Origin: DASZYT01 sp035545275
GTDB lineage: Bacteria; Patescibacteriota; Saccharimonadia; Saccharimonadales; UBA4665
DNA length: 64,000 nucleotides
Reading direction: 5' to 3'
Assembly: GCA_035545275.1 (NCBI GenBank)
Contig: DASZYT010000021.1
Span: 17,877 to 81,876 of the forward strand
Both the position numbers and the translations under genes were made by a program. Shown here one piece after another: positions 1-8,645 of this stretch (position 1 is the stretch's first letter; each line of letters begins with the position of its first letter). The notes below the pieces were generated by a model. The model did no database searches and had not been told where the DNA came from. It was given only the letters and a program-made list of their open reading frames with translations.

Positions 1-483
1 GGCCATAATTTCATTGAGGCGCTGTTTGATGCGGAGTGATTCCTTGAGGTCAATCTCCATATCGGTGACCTTGCCGCGGGTGCCGCTGGACGGCTGGTGG
101 ATCATCACGGTCGCATTGGGCAGAATGAACCGCTTACCCTTGGCGCCGCTACTCAGTAGAAAGGCGGCGGCTGAAGCTTGCACGCCGATACCTACGGTCT
201 GCACGTCGTTGGTTACGTACTGCATGGTGTCGTAAATGGCCAGAGCGTCGTACACGCTGCCGCCGGGGCTGTTGATGTAAAAGAATATGTCCTTTTTGGG
301 GTCCTCAGCCTGCAAAAACAGCAGCTGTGCCACGATAAGATTGGCCGTAGCTTCATTGACATCGGTGCCTAAAAATATAATGCGGTCTTTTAAGAGACGG
401 CTGTAGATGTCGTAGGCGCGCTCATAGCGGCCCTCATTTTCGATAACGGTTGGAACTAAAACTTGCGAGATGGGATTGTTCAT
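1..483 (-). CDS. clpP: ATP-dependent Clp protease proteolytic subunit ClpP (3' end cut by window)
   Basis: Serine peptidase subunit that forms the barrel degrading proteins fed by ClpC/ClpX. 161 codons are present; the C-terminus, including the catalytic Asp, lies outside the window. The nucleophile region reads VQASAAAF (Ser104) and the histidine is in MIHQP (His129), with the oxyanion-loop SPGGS near residue 72. The start is ATG at 483: a TATAAT box ends 7 nt before it and no Shine-Dalgarno is visible, so the message is probably leaderless. A perfect CIRCE operator overlaps the -35 box. The partner unfoldase ClpC lies 15 kb away under its own CIRCE. Identity is secure. Confidence 0.96.
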   Translation of the reverse strand, partial: MNNPISQVLVPTVIENEGRYERAYDIYSRLLKDRIIFLGTDVNEATANLIVAQLLFLQAEDPKKDIFFYINSPGGSVYDALAIYDTMQYVTNDVQTVGIGVQASAAAFLLSSGAKGKRFILPNATVMIHQPSSGTRGKVTDMEIDLKESLRIKQRLNEIMA

Positions 484-490
484 GCAAACT

Positions 491-519
491 ATTATAGAAA
501 GCACGTTAGCACTCGTCAA
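491..519 (-). promoter_or_regulatory. clpP promoter (-35 inside CIRCE)
   Basis: Read on the minus strand: -35 TTGACG at 519-514, a 17-nt spacer, -10 TATAAT at 496-491, then 7 nt to the clpP ATG. The -35 box lies in the CIRCE spacer and right arm, so HrcA binding would block polymerase directly. Confidence 0.85.
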
Positions 520-532
520 GCCCGAGTGCTAA
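506..532 (-). promoter_or_regulatory. CIRCE operator (HrcA site) for clpP
   Basis: A perfect 9-9-9 inverted repeat: TTAGCACTC, 9-nt spacer, GAGTGCTAA. This is the consensus CIRCE element bound by the heat-shock repressor HrcA. It overlaps the clpP -35 box and also the TAG stop codon of the upstream 84-aa gene, leaving no free spacer between the two. Confidence 0.95.
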
Positions 533-783
533 CTTTGTGCTCGTTGCCTTTGTTCTTCAAGCAGATCGCGCAGCGCCAATTGGTGAGCCACAATTTGCTG
601 GCTTCTGATAGCTATTTCCCGAGCCAACACATCATCATGTAACTCTGCTGGCGGTATGACCTCCGGAATTTGCAGGCGCATATGTAGTATTTCGTTTGCA
701 AAAGGCGCTGGTGTTGGTTCAGATAAATCACCTCTGTTACCTTCAGGCGTCTGTACATTAAGTAATTGTTCAGAATTTGTCAT
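529..783 (-). CDS. Small hypothetical protein between tig and clpP
   Basis: An 84-aa soluble protein of unknown function: a Pro/Glu-rich N-terminal half followed by a predicted long amphipathic helix (residues about 45-82) rich in Glu, Gln and Arg. It lies 10 bp after trigger factor on the same strand. An AAGGAG Shine-Dalgarno 7 nt before the ATG supports it as a real gene co-transcribed with tig. Its stop codon falls inside the clpP CIRCE element. I see no signal peptide, membrane segment or known motif. Lying between a ribosome-bound chaperone and a protease suggests a protein-quality-control link, but that is inference from position only. Confidence 0.65.
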   Translation of the reverse strand: MTNSEQLLNVQTPEGNRGDLSEPTPAPFANEILHMRLQIPEVIPPAELHDDVLAREIAIRSQQIVAHQLALRDLLEEQRQRAQS

Positions 784-793
784 ACCATACTCC

Positions 794-2080
794 TTACTTT
801 TGGGCGTAGTCGGTGAGCTTGGCGAGCGCTTTCTCGGTCATCATGCGCGAGCGGATATCGCGAACATTTTCCGGCTTTACAAGCTCAGCTTGCATGGCTT
901 CGTCTTGCTGGTATTGGCCATGCAAGAGCTGCAGACGCACAGCTAGTTCATCGTCGGTTACTTCAATATTCTCCTTGTCGGCTATTTCGCTCAGCACTAG
1001 ACCTGCCTTGACTCGCTCGGCGGCTGGGGCACGGTTTTTTTCACGGTGCTCCTTTTCAGTCACCCCCTCTTCGTCGAGGTGTTCTTGCCACGTTTGGCCG
1101 CGGTACGCCAAGTTTTGGCGCTCGTTTTGCTCAATGCGGTCCAGTTCTTCCTCAATGAGCACAGGTGGGATGTCTACTTTGGACTTCTCGGCAATCTTGG
1201 CCAGCAGCTCGCTTTGATAGTCATCGGTGGCACGCTGCTCGCGCTCGGCAGTCAGCTGTTTTTTAATGTCTTCGCGAAGTTCTTTGAGCGTCTTGAATGG
1301 GCTTACTTTGGCAGCAAAATCGTCATCTACCACGGGTTCAACCACTTCTTGCACATTTGTAACGGTGGTCTTAAAGGTGACTTGGCGATTTTGCAGATCC
1401 TTTACGCCGTAATCTTTAGGGAACGTAATGGTAAACTCTTTTTTGTCGCCTGCTTTTGCGCCAATTAAGTTATCTTCAAAACCCGGTATGAATGTGTTGC
1501 TGCCCAGCACCAACGGATAGTCTTTGCCATCGGCGCCCTGGATAGGCTCGTTAGTCTTGGCATCGCGGCCTGCAAAGTCAATCATTACTTGATCGCCACT
1601 CTTGGCCTCCCGCTGCACATCTTTCTTTTCGGCAATACGGGTGCGAAGCGACGCGACGACTTCATCAATGTCTTTCGCAGTTACCTTGACTTCGGGTTTT
1701 GCCAGCTTGATTTTCTTGTAGTCGGTTAGCTCAATTTTGCCGACAGTTTCAACCGTAGCTTCCACCTCAAGATCTGTAAACGGTACGAACTTTTTGATGG
1801 TCACGTCCGGACGGTTCACTGGGCGGATCTTCTCCTGCACGGCTGCGTCGACGTACATGCGATTGACAATTTCCTCGAGAAATTCGGTCTGCAAGATTGA
1901 CTGGTCGACTTGCTTTTCAACCACGTTCAATGGTGCTCTGCCTGGGCGAAAACCCGGCACCTTAACCTGCTTGGCAAGGGCGGTCAGTACCTTCTTTTTT
2001 GCTTCATCCAGCATAGCCTGGTCGGCCGTAATGGTCAGCTTGGTAGTAGTAGAGTCTGGGTGTGTAGTGGTTACTTGCAT
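794..2080 (-). CDS. tig: Trigger factor, ribosome-associated chaperone and peptidyl-prolyl isomerase
   Basis: Binds nascent chains at the ribosome exit and isomerises proline bonds. The 428 aa match the usual family length of about 430. It has the N-terminal ribosome-binding domain with FRPGRAP in the signature loop (residues about 43-49), an FKBP-type domain at about 155-240 (IDFAGRD, then VLGSNTFIPGFED), and a helical C-terminal chaperone domain. The start is ATG at 2080. An extended -10 (TGTTACACT) ends 8 nt upstream and there is no clear Shine-Dalgarno, so initiation may be leaderless. It heads the tig-ORF-clpP cluster, although clpP also has its own promoter. Confidence 0.96.
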   Translation of the reverse strand: MQVTTTHPDSTTTKLTITADQAMLDEAKKKVLTALAKQVKVPGFRPGRAPLNVVEKQVDQSILQTEFLEEIVNRMYVDAAVQEKIRPVNRPDVTIKKFVPFTDLEVEATVETVGKIELTDYKKIKLAKPEVKVTAKDIDEVVASLRTRIAEKKDVQREAKSGDQVMIDFAGRDAKTNEPIQGADGKDYPLVLGSNTFIPGFEDNLIGAKAGDKKEFTITFPKDYGVKDLQNRQVTFKTTVTNVQEVVEPVVDDDFAAKVSPFKTLKELREDIKKQLTAEREQRATDDYQSELLAKIAEKSKVDIPPVLIEEELDRIEQNERQNLAYRGQTWQEHLDEEGVTEKEHREKNRAPAAERVKAGLVLSEIADKENIEVTDDELAVRLQLLHGQYQQDEAMQAELVKPENVRDIRSRMMTEKALAKLTDYAQK

Positions 2081-2119
2081 AGGTACCCAGTGTAACAGAT
2101 GATTGCTTGGGTATAAACC

Positions 2120-2590
2120 TTAAGCGTGCAGCCACGCCGACAGAACGATGACGGCGGCGGCTAACCATGCCACTTCCACGACCGCGCCGAGTGGCAGCTG
2201 ACGTTGCAGGTGGTCATGAAAACTTACTACAGCGTTATGCGACACACGTGATAAATTGCCGTAGCGTTTGGCACGATAGAAACGCGGTACCAACATAAAG
2301 TCGGGTAGAGCTGCCACGAAAGCGCAGGAGGCAGCCAGCAGCCAATGTGCCGTACCAGATTCATACAATATAGCTACGAGCGTAAGGCACAGGATAGCGT
2401 CGGTGAATAGCAGCACCATAAACCAGTGCGTTTTAATGTCTTTGTCTATTAGTCTATCCTCATTAACACCAAAGTGCGGGATAGCATCAAGCACAAAATG
2501 GCTGGCTAGAGCGGCCGGTAACGCTACAGCTGGCTCGGGCACCAGCAAGCCAATGGTTGCGCCAGTCAGCGCATGGTTTATGGCCCTCAT
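2120..2590 (-). CDS. Multi-pass membrane protein, YdjM/metal-dependent-hydrolase-like
   Basis: A 156-aa integral membrane protein with about four hydrophobic segments. The N-terminus reads INHALTGATIG and is followed by ASHFVLDAIPHFG (residues about 29-41). This spacing of His and Asp residues recalls the YdjM/DUF457-type membrane-bound metal-dependent hydrolase family; a family assignment is likely but not certain. The gene overlaps the end of hisS by 4 bp (ATGA), so the two are translationally coupled. No regulatory site of its own is visible. Substrate unknown. Confidence 0.6.
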   Translation of the reverse strand: MRAINHALTGATIGLLVPEPAVALPAALASHFVLDAIPHFGVNEDRLIDKDIKTHWFMVLLFTDAILCLTLVAILYESGTAHWLLAASCAFVAALPDFMLVPRFYRAKRYGNLSRVSHNAVVSFHDHLQRQLPLGAVVEVAWLAAAVIVLSAWLHA

Positions 2591-3894
2591 ACGTTACGGT
2601 AGTCTTTTACGATGGTCACGATGCGCTGCAGGCTATGCGTTTCCTCGATGCCGGTCATGATGTTTTTGACTGGGAACTGTTCGGCCTCGAGCTCTTTAGC
2701 GCCAATGGTCACGATGTAGTGGATACCCTTTTTCTCGGCAGTTTTTATCTGCGCGCCCACTTTGCGGCCGGAGAGGTCCACGGCCACGTTCAGGCCCATC
2801 TCGCGCATCTCGGCAATGGGCTTCTGCGCCTTTTCAAATACATTGCCCACCAACACCACATATATATCCGTTTCGGTGCGAATGGGGGGCAGCAGGTCGT
2901 GTATCTGCAAGAAGTTGGCAAGTGTAACGTCGCCCATGCCAAAGCCGATGGTGGGCACCGGCTCCACGCCAAAGAGGCCTACCAGTCCGTCGTAGCGGCC
3001 GCCACCGAACATGCTGCGGTTGTTGTCAGGGTGGTTGTCAAACACCTCAAATACGATGTCGGTGTAGTAGTCAAACCCGCGCATGAGGCTCGGGTCAAAC
3101 ACTACATTTGTCACGTGGCTGTCTGCAAGAAGTGTCAGAAGTTTTTGCAGCTCGGCAACAGAGCTGTGGCTTTTTAGCTCATCAGGCAAGGCATCGACGC
3201 TCTTTGCTTCGAGTACTGCCAGGAGCTTTTCCACCAGGCCAGCTTCACGCTCGCTGGGCGTAAACAACGCGTCGACCTGTGCGAGAAAGGCGGCGTGGTC
3301 CATCTTGTCTTTGCGGTCAATGAGTTTGCTCAGGCTATGGGCCTGCACGTCGTCTAGTTTCAAATAGTCTTTCAGTAAAGCGTCAGATAATTTGCGGCTG
3401 TTAAGACGTATGGTGTACATGTCGTGCGTGGCACCAAAAGTCTTGAGGATAGTGTCGACTACGAGGATAATCTCGTGCTCGGCCTCGATGCCAGCCAGTC
3501 CAAATAAGTCGACATTGAGCTGCCAGTGCTCGCGTAAGCGGCCCCGTTGCGGCCGTTCATACCGCCACAGGTTGGGGATGCTGTACCAACGCAGCGGATA
3601 AGCCAACTCCTGCCTTTTCGCTGCCACCATTCGGCTGACGGTCGGCGTCATTTCCGGGCGCATGGCCACCCGGCGGCCGCCGCGGTCTTCAAATGTATAG
3701 GTTTGCTCGTTTACGATTTCCTCGCCGGTTTTGGCGAGGTATAGCTCGAGCGGCTCCAGGATGGGCGCGTCGTACTCTTCGTAACCAAACCGCTCCGCCA
3801 CATCGCGTAGCGTGTTAAACATGTATTTTTGCAGGCGTTTGTCTGCCGGGTAGAAATCCCGCGCGCCTTTATATGGTTGTGTCGATAATGCCAT
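2587..3894 (-). CDS. hisS: Histidyl-tRNA synthetase
   Basis: Class II synthetase charging tRNA-His in the cytoplasm. The 435 aa are typical. Visible signatures are the motif 2 region (ALRWYS-like YPLRWYSIPNLWRYERPQRGR), the histidine-binding loop GFDYYT near residue 270 and GGGRYDGL near residue 300, followed by a C-terminal anticodon-binding domain. The start is ATG at 3894 with a TAAACT -10-like box about 10 nt upstream and no obvious Shine-Dalgarno. It is followed with a 4-bp overlap by a membrane protein gene, and tRNA-Leu lies just upstream. Confidence 0.97.
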   Translation of the reverse strand: MALSTQPYKGARDFYPADKRLQKYMFNTLRDVAERFGYEEYDAPILEPLELYLAKTGEEIVNEQTYTFEDRGGRRVAMRPEMTPTVSRMVAAKRQELAYPLRWYSIPNLWRYERPQRGRLREHWQLNVDLFGLAGIEAEHEIILVVDTILKTFGATHDMYTIRLNSRKLSDALLKDYLKLDDVQAHSLSKLIDRKDKMDHAAFLAQVDALFTPSEREAGLVEKLLAVLEAKSVDALPDELKSHSSVAELQKLLTLLADSHVTNVVFDPSLMRGFDYYTDIVFEVFDNHPDNNRSMFGGGRYDGLVGLFGVEPVPTIGFGMGDVTLANFLQIHDLLPPIRTETDIYVVLVGNVFEKAQKPIAEMREMGLNVAVDLSGRKVGAQIKTAEKKGIHYIVTIGAKELEAEQFPVKNIMTGIEETHSLQRIVTIVKDYRNV

Positions 3895-3933
3895 GATTCA
3901 GCTTAAGTTTATCACTACTGAGTTACAAAATCT

Positions 3934-4017
3934 TGGTGGGGATGAAAGGACTTGAACCTTCACGCCTTTCGGCACTAGCTCCTAAAACTAGCGTGTCTAC
4001 CATTTCACCACATCCCC
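3934..4017 (-). tRNA. tRNA-Leu (anticodon UAG), CCA encoded
   Basis: Read on the minus strand: acceptor GGGGATG pairs with CATCCCC, followed by discriminator A and an encoded CCA. The anticodon stem CTAGT/GCTAG (one G-T pair) closes loop TTTAGGA with anticodon TAG. A long variable arm (TGCCGAAAGGCGT) and T-loop TTCAAGT are present, as expected for a type II leucine tRNA. It should read CUA and, by wobble, other CUN codons. Confidence 0.97.
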
Positions 4018-4059
4018 GGGCTTGGCTGCTGCTATTTTACGAAATTCTTCGGTAAAAGG

Positions 4060-4776
4060 CTAGCGGGGGCGACGCATGGCAGCCTTGGCTGCCCGAAGCT
4101 CTAGCGTATCGTCGAGTGGCTGCAGTTCGGCCTGGCCATATTTGCGTTCAATGGCACGGCGAATAAGCTCGTCCGCCAGGGCCGGGTTTTTGGCTAGTAT
4201 TGGGCCGTGCGAGTAAGTGCCGAACACGCTGCGCTGTAGGCAGCCCTCGGTACCATCTTGGCCGTTATTACCCGCCCCCTTTACGACTTGGGCGAGACAG
4301 GCTGCCGTATCATCAAGCATGGTCAGCCCGCTGTGGTTTTCGTAGCCGGCCACCTCGCCCCATGGAGTACGGTAAATAGTGTTGCCGATGAAGCGCGTCT
4401 GACCAGCATGGGTCTCGAGCGGCAGTATGCCGATACCTTTGATTTCCCTGCCCTCACCCGTGACAAAGCGGCGGCCAAACAGCTGGTACATGCCACATAC
4501 CATCAGCATCACCACACCGTCTTCGGCAAGCTTCAACAATATGTCGGCCTTTTGTTGCAAATCGGCTTCGACGGCACTTTGCACAGCATCTTGGGCACCC
4601 CCACCTAGAATAATATCGGCGTCTTTGGGTATGTCGTCGCCCACCTCAACCAGCGTGGTGCGCACCTTGATGCCGCGCCATTCCATCCGACGCTGCAGCA
4701 CCAGCCGGTTACCTGTATCGCCGTAGATGTTCATGAGTACGGGATATAGATGCACCAGATGAATTTCCTGGCTCAT
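4060..4776 (-). CDS. gatD: Lipid II isoglutaminyl synthase, glutamine amidotransferase subunit GatD
   Basis: Provides ammonia from glutamine for amidating the D-Glu of lipid II, working with MurT. A 238-aa class I (CobB/CobQ-type) glutaminase: the nucleophile is in MVCGMYQLFG (Cys94) and the catalytic histidine in TYSHGP (His190). The N-terminus carries the family pattern LYPVLMNIYGDTGN. The start codon overlaps the murT stop by 4 bp, which fits a stoichiometric complex. This is a different gene from the GatA/B/C tRNA amidotransferase elsewhere in the window. Amidated wall precursor is typical of Actinobacteria and Firmicutes and here implies autonomous wall modification. Confidence 0.92.
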   Translation of the reverse strand: MSQEIHLVHLYPVLMNIYGDTGNRLVLQRRMEWRGIKVRTTLVEVGDDIPKDADIILGGGAQDAVQSAVEADLQQKADILLKLAEDGVVMLMVCGMYQLFGRRFVTGEGREIKGIGILPLETHAGQTRFIGNTIYRTPWGEVAGYENHSGLTMLDDTAACLAQVVKGAGNNGQDGTEGCLQRSVFGTYSHGPILAKNPALADELIRRAIERKYGQAELQPLDDTLELRAAKAAMRRPR

Positions 4777-6044
4777 ACACCATCCTTTGCTAACGTTTTA
4801 TCTTCTTTTTTCAGCAAGGCGCGCGCGCGTAGCATAGCGGTATAGGTGCAAAAGATAATGGCCTGCGTGCCGGGCTGGCCCAAATGGTCCAAAAACTTTT
4901 CGAGGCTGGGAATAACATCCGCAGTCACTACATCGTCATACTTTAAGCGCAACGCCATGTCGGCCGAGCGCGTGCCTCCGGTGGCGATTGGGGCATCCTT
5001 GAGTGTCGTAAAGTCGACGTCCCACAGCCACGACACATCGCGCCCGTCGGCGTAGTCGTCGTTGATGGCGATACCAATGACGTCGTAAGAGCCATGCTGT
5101 ACAACCTCGAGCGAACGGCGGAAACCGGCAGGGTTTTTGACTAGTTGCAAGCGCACCGTTGCACCGTTTTTGAACGTTACGGTTTCGCCACGACCAAATG
5201 GCGGCTCAAGCGACTCAATAGCACCAGCAGCAGTAGCGATGTCGCCCTCGGGCAGCTGAGCCACAAAGGCCGCCAATGCTGCCGCAATGTTAAGCGCGTT
5301 GTGCGTGCCATCCAATTTGGTCGTCAGCTTATACTCATTGCCCTGCACCGTTATGTCTACCTTCTCCCCTTGGGTGGCGGTAAGACACACATCAGGAGTG
5401 GCGGCTTCATAAAATTCCGTCTTTTCAGCATGCAGTTGATCATCGCTGGGGAATAAATGCTGCAACTTTTCCGTGTGGCCAAACCACGTCACGTGGCGCT
5501 TGTCTGCGTCTTGAGCCAATGCCGCTACGCGTGGGTCGTTGGCATTTAGCACTACCCAGTCTTGAGCCGCCGCCACCACTTTGCCGATAAGCTTGGCGGT
5601 AGTATCGATCTCACCAAAACGGTCCATTTGGTCGCGGGTGACATTTAGCGCAACGACGCCGATGGGTTGGTGTTGCTTAACGAAATGAACGGCATGAGCC
5701 TCGTCTTGCTCAAACACCGCGATATCGTACGGCAGTTTGCCCCACACCGACGCCTCGCGGGCAATCGTGGCCATGATGCCCCGCACAAAGTTGCTGCCGG
5801 TGGAGTTGCTGAGCACGCGCAAGCCTTGCGACTCTAGCAACGCTTTAATAATTTTCGTGGTGGTCGTTTTGCCATTCGTACCCGTCACGACTATTACGCC
5901 ACGCGGAATGCGCTGCAGCATAACAGTGAGATAGTGTGGGTAGGTCTTTTCAATCACCAGACCGGGCAGGGCTGAGCCCTTGCGACCTAGCAGGCGCAAG
6001 GCCAGCATGATGGCTTTACCGACAAGAGTCATCAGATATGTCAT
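4773..6044 (-). CDS. murT: Lipid II isoglutaminyl synthase, Mur ligase-like subunit MurT
   Basis: ATP-dependent ligase partner of GatD that amidates D-glutamate in lipid II. The 423 aa include a Mur-ligase P-loop TGTNGKTTT (residues about 54-62), the central DQMDRFGE segment (residues about 158-165) and the C-terminal MurT domain (YDVIGIAINDDYADGRDVS). The Cys4 zinc ribbon seen in the central domain of characterised MurT proteins is not visible; the equivalent stretch around residues 190-225 has only one Cys. The start is ATG at 6044 with TATAAT ending 7 nt upstream (leaderless layout). It follows rsmD by 8 bp and overlaps gatD. Confidence 0.92.
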   Translation of the reverse strand: MTYLMTLVGKAIMLALRLLGRKGSALPGLVIEKTYPHYLTVMLQRIPRGVIVVTGTNGKTTTTKIIKALLESQGLRVLSNSTGSNFVRGIMATIAREASVWGKLPYDIAVFEQDEAHAVHFVKQHQPIGVVALNVTRDQMDRFGEIDTTAKLIGKVVAAAQDWVVLNANDPRVAALAQDADKRHVTWFGHTEKLQHLFPSDDQLHAEKTEFYEAATPDVCLTATQGEKVDITVQGNEYKLTTKLDGTHNALNIAAALAAFVAQLPEGDIATAAGAIESLEPPFGRGETVTFKNGATVRLQLVKNPAGFRRSLEVVQHGSYDVIGIAINDDYADGRDVSWLWDVDFTTLKDAPIATGGTRSADMALRLKYDDVVTADVIPSLEKFLDHLGQPGTQAIIFCTYTAMLRARALLKKEDKTLAKDGV

Positions 6045-6052
6045 TGTGCTTA

Positions 6053-6589
6053 TTATATGCGATGACGTCTATAAAACACTAGCTGGATGTCGCCGTAGGA
6101 CTTTTGCTTGAGCAGCTCGTAGCTAGACTCAGGCAATGCAAATTCAGCCGTTGGGGGCAGCGACAGCACAATGACTCCCCCTGGCTTGGCCCGCTCAGCA
6201 AGCTTTGTGAGTAATGTCAGCTGCAAATCATCATACGGCGGATCGAGCAGAGCGATGTCAAACACATCATTCGAAAAAGTCAGCCACGCGTTTGCGCTCG
6301 CTTTGACAAGTTTTATCTGCGTCGATAGCCCTAAGTCTGAGATATTTTGGGCAATGGTAGTCTGCGCACTGCGGTCGGATTCAATCGCCACCACCGATGC
6401 GGCACCCCGGCTGAGCGCCTCATATCCGAGCGCACCGGTGCCGGCAAAGGCGTCGAGCACTTGTAGTCCCTCAATGTCGCCAAGCGCATTAAACAGGCCA
6501 CCGCGGGCCTTGTCACTCATGGGATGAGTACGGTGGCCGTGTGGCGAGCTAAACTGTCTGCCGCCAAGTGTGCCTGCAATTATTCTCAT
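6053..6589 (-). CDS. rsmD: 16S rRNA (guanine966-N2)-methyltransferase RsmD
   Basis: Methylates G966 of 16S rRNA during 30S assembly. The 178 aa are the normal family length. The SAM-binding loop is LDAFAGTGALGYEALSRGA (residues about 45-63), the catalytic N-MTase tetrad is DPPY (116-119), and the N-terminus MRIIAGTLGGR is family-typical. It starts 4 bp after the recG stop and ends 8 bp before murT, in a minus-strand run recG-rsmD-murT-gatD. A TAAACT box 6 nt before the ATG could be a weak internal promoter. Confidence 0.93.
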   Translation of the reverse strand: MRIIAGTLGGRQFSSPHGHRTHPMSDKARGGLFNALGDIEGLQVLDAFAGTGALGYEALSRGAASVVAIESDRSAQTTIAQNISDLGLSTQIKLVKASANAWLTFSNDVFDIALLDPPYDDLQLTLLTKLAERAKPGGVIVLSLPPTAEFALPESSYELLKQKSYGDIQLVFYRRHRI

Positions 6590-6593
6590 ATAT

Positions 6594-8630
6594 CTAGTTT
6601 AGATTAGTTACTGCTTGCAGCCGTGCAATCTCGCGGTGCAGCTCGGGGTATTGTAGCAAGTCTTCGGGCTTGTCCAAGAACGCTTGGGCTGCGTGGCGAG
6701 CTTCTGCTATCAGCTTTGTATCTGTTAATTTGGCAATTCTGAGGTCGAGCTGGCCGTGTTGCAGCGTGCCATAAATGGCGCCAGGGCCACGGAGCTCCAG
6801 GTCCAGTTCGGCCAGGCGAAAACCGTCGCTGCTGCTTTCGAGGGCCCTAAGGCGCCGGCTGGGTGCCGATGAATCGCCCATCATCAGGTAGCAATAACCT
6901 TGGTGCTGCCCACGGCCTACCCGACCGCGTAGCTGGTGGATCTGCGCCAGACCGAAGCGCTCGGCATTTTCAATGAGCATAATGGTGGCGTTCGGCACGT
7001 CCACACCCACCTCTATGACTGTCGTGCTAACCAAAATGTCCAGCTTGCCGTCGACGAACTCCTGCATGACGGCATTTTTCTCGTCAGCTTTCATCCTGCC
7101 ATGCAGCAGCCCAACGCGGCGGTGTTTGAAATCTTTTTTACTCAGCTGCTCATACACTTTTTCGGCAGAGCTCGCATCGAGCGCCGCTGACTCCGAAATG
7201 AGCGGACAGACTACGAACATCTGTCGACCGGCATTCAGCTCGGCATCGATTTTCTCGTAAAGTTGTGTGCGCGAATTGGGTGAGACTATTTTGGTAATAA
7301 TGGGGCTGCGGCCCGCCGGCTTCTCGTCCAGTACCGCGATGTCGAGCTCACCGTACAAAGTCAGAGCCAGCGAACGCGGAATGGGCGTGGCCGTCAGGCT
7401 GAGGACGTGTGGCATATGCCCGGCCTTGGCCTGCAGCGTTTTGCGCTGTTCCACGCCGAAACGATGCTGCTCATCGATGATAATGAGCTCCAGGCTATGC
7501 ATGTCGACCTTTTCCTGGATGAGCGCCTGCGTACCCACCATGAGCCTGATCTTGCCAGCCGTAATGGCTTCGTGGGCCCGTTTTTTTTGGGCAGGTTTCA
7601 TGCTGCCCACCAGCAGACCCACTGAGTCGCCATAGCCCAGCGGCGTAAGCAATTTTTGCAACGTATCAGCGTGCTGGCGGGCAAGCAGCTCGGTGGGGGC
7701 CATGAACGCCACTTGGTGGCCGTGGTGCATCACCATGACAGCCGCCATGGCTGCAACAACGGTTTTACCTGAGCCCACGTCGCCCTCGACCAATCTGTTC
7801 ATGGGCGTTGCCTTTTGCATATCAAGGTATATCTGCCAGACGACTTTGCGCTGCGCATTGGTGAGAGGAAACGGCACGTGGCCCACAAACTCTTTGGCGA
7901 TTGCCTCTTCGAATGGCACCGGCGGTGCCTGCTCGCTCAAAATTTCGCGTTTGGTCATCAGCGCCGCCAAACTCAACCGGAACACTTCCTCGAAGCCCAA
8001 TCGGTGCTCCGCGGCCTGCAGCTGTTCGGGACTGGCCGGAAAGTGAATGGCCTCGACCGCTTCGGCGTGCGAAATGAGTGTGGAATCTTTGACTAACCAG
8101 CCGGGCAGCGTCTCGGGCAAGGTACGGATTAGCCCTATCGCCTGCTCAAGCACAAGTCGGATCTGTCGGGATGTCAGCCCCTTGGTTTCCCGGTACACCG
8201 GCACGATACGCGCCGTATTTACCGGAAACTCACTCACCAGTTCAACAGATGGGTTCATAATGCTGAAGCGCTGCCGGCTCAGCTCATAATTGCCGGAAAT
8301 GTAATATTCCTGGTCATGTTTTAGGGCGGCCGCACGATAGGGCTGGTTGAACCATATCAAGCGCACGCTGCCATGCTCGTCGCTGGCCACCGCCTCGGTG
8401 ATATGCATGCCGCGGCGCACGTAGCGGCCTTGGGCCTGCTTGATGACGGCCTTGATGGTGACCAAGCCGGGCCGCAACTGACTCGTCGGCGTCACCTGCG
8501 AGTAATCCTCGTAGCGGCGGGGGAAATAGTCGATAAGCTCGCCGACGGTTTTGATGCCAAGTACGGCATACTTTTTGGCAAGTTCCGGCCCCACTCCCTT
8601 CAGGTCCGTGAGCGGACTGTCTAACTTCAT
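6594..8630 (-). CDS. recG: ATP-dependent DNA helicase RecG
   Basis: Superfamily 2 helicase that regresses stalled replication forks and processes branched DNA. The 678 aa are typical. It has an N-terminal wedge/OB domain (residues about 50-160), Walker A GDVGSGKT near residue 280, the DEQH box (IIIDEQHRFGV) near 390, and motif VI QLRGRVGRGQ near 565, then the RecG C-terminal domain. The start is ATG at 8630 preceded by TATAAT with only 6 nt between (leaderless layout). The gene leads the recG-rsmD-murT-gatD run and follows tyrS by 15 bp. Confidence 0.96.
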   Translation of the reverse strand: MKLDSPLTDLKGVGPELAKKYAVLGIKTVGELIDYFPRRYEDYSQVTPTSQLRPGLVTIKAVIKQAQGRYVRRGMHITEAVASDEHGSVRLIWFNQPYRAAALKHDQEYYISGNYELSRQRFSIMNPSVELVSEFPVNTARIVPVYRETKGLTSRQIRLVLEQAIGLIRTLPETLPGWLVKDSTLISHAEAVEAIHFPASPEQLQAAEHRLGFEEVFRLSLAALMTKREILSEQAPPVPFEEAIAKEFVGHVPFPLTNAQRKVVWQIYLDMQKATPMNRLVEGDVGSGKTVVAAMAAVMVMHHGHQVAFMAPTELLARQHADTLQKLLTPLGYGDSVGLLVGSMKPAQKKRAHEAITAGKIRLMVGTQALIQEKVDMHSLELIIIDEQHRFGVEQRKTLQAKAGHMPHVLSLTATPIPRSLALTLYGELDIAVLDEKPAGRSPIITKIVSPNSRTQLYEKIDAELNAGRQMFVVCPLISESAALDASSAEKVYEQLSKKDFKHRRVGLLHGRMKADEKNAVMQEFVDGKLDILVSTTVIEVGVDVPNATIMLIENAERFGLAQIHQLRGRVGRGQHQGYCYLMMGDSSAPSRRLRALESSSDGFRLAELDLELRGPGAIYGTLQHGQLDLRIAKLTDTKLIAEARHAAQAFLDKPEDLLQYPELHREIARLQAVTNLN

Positions 8631-8645
8631 GCTTCTATTATAGTC

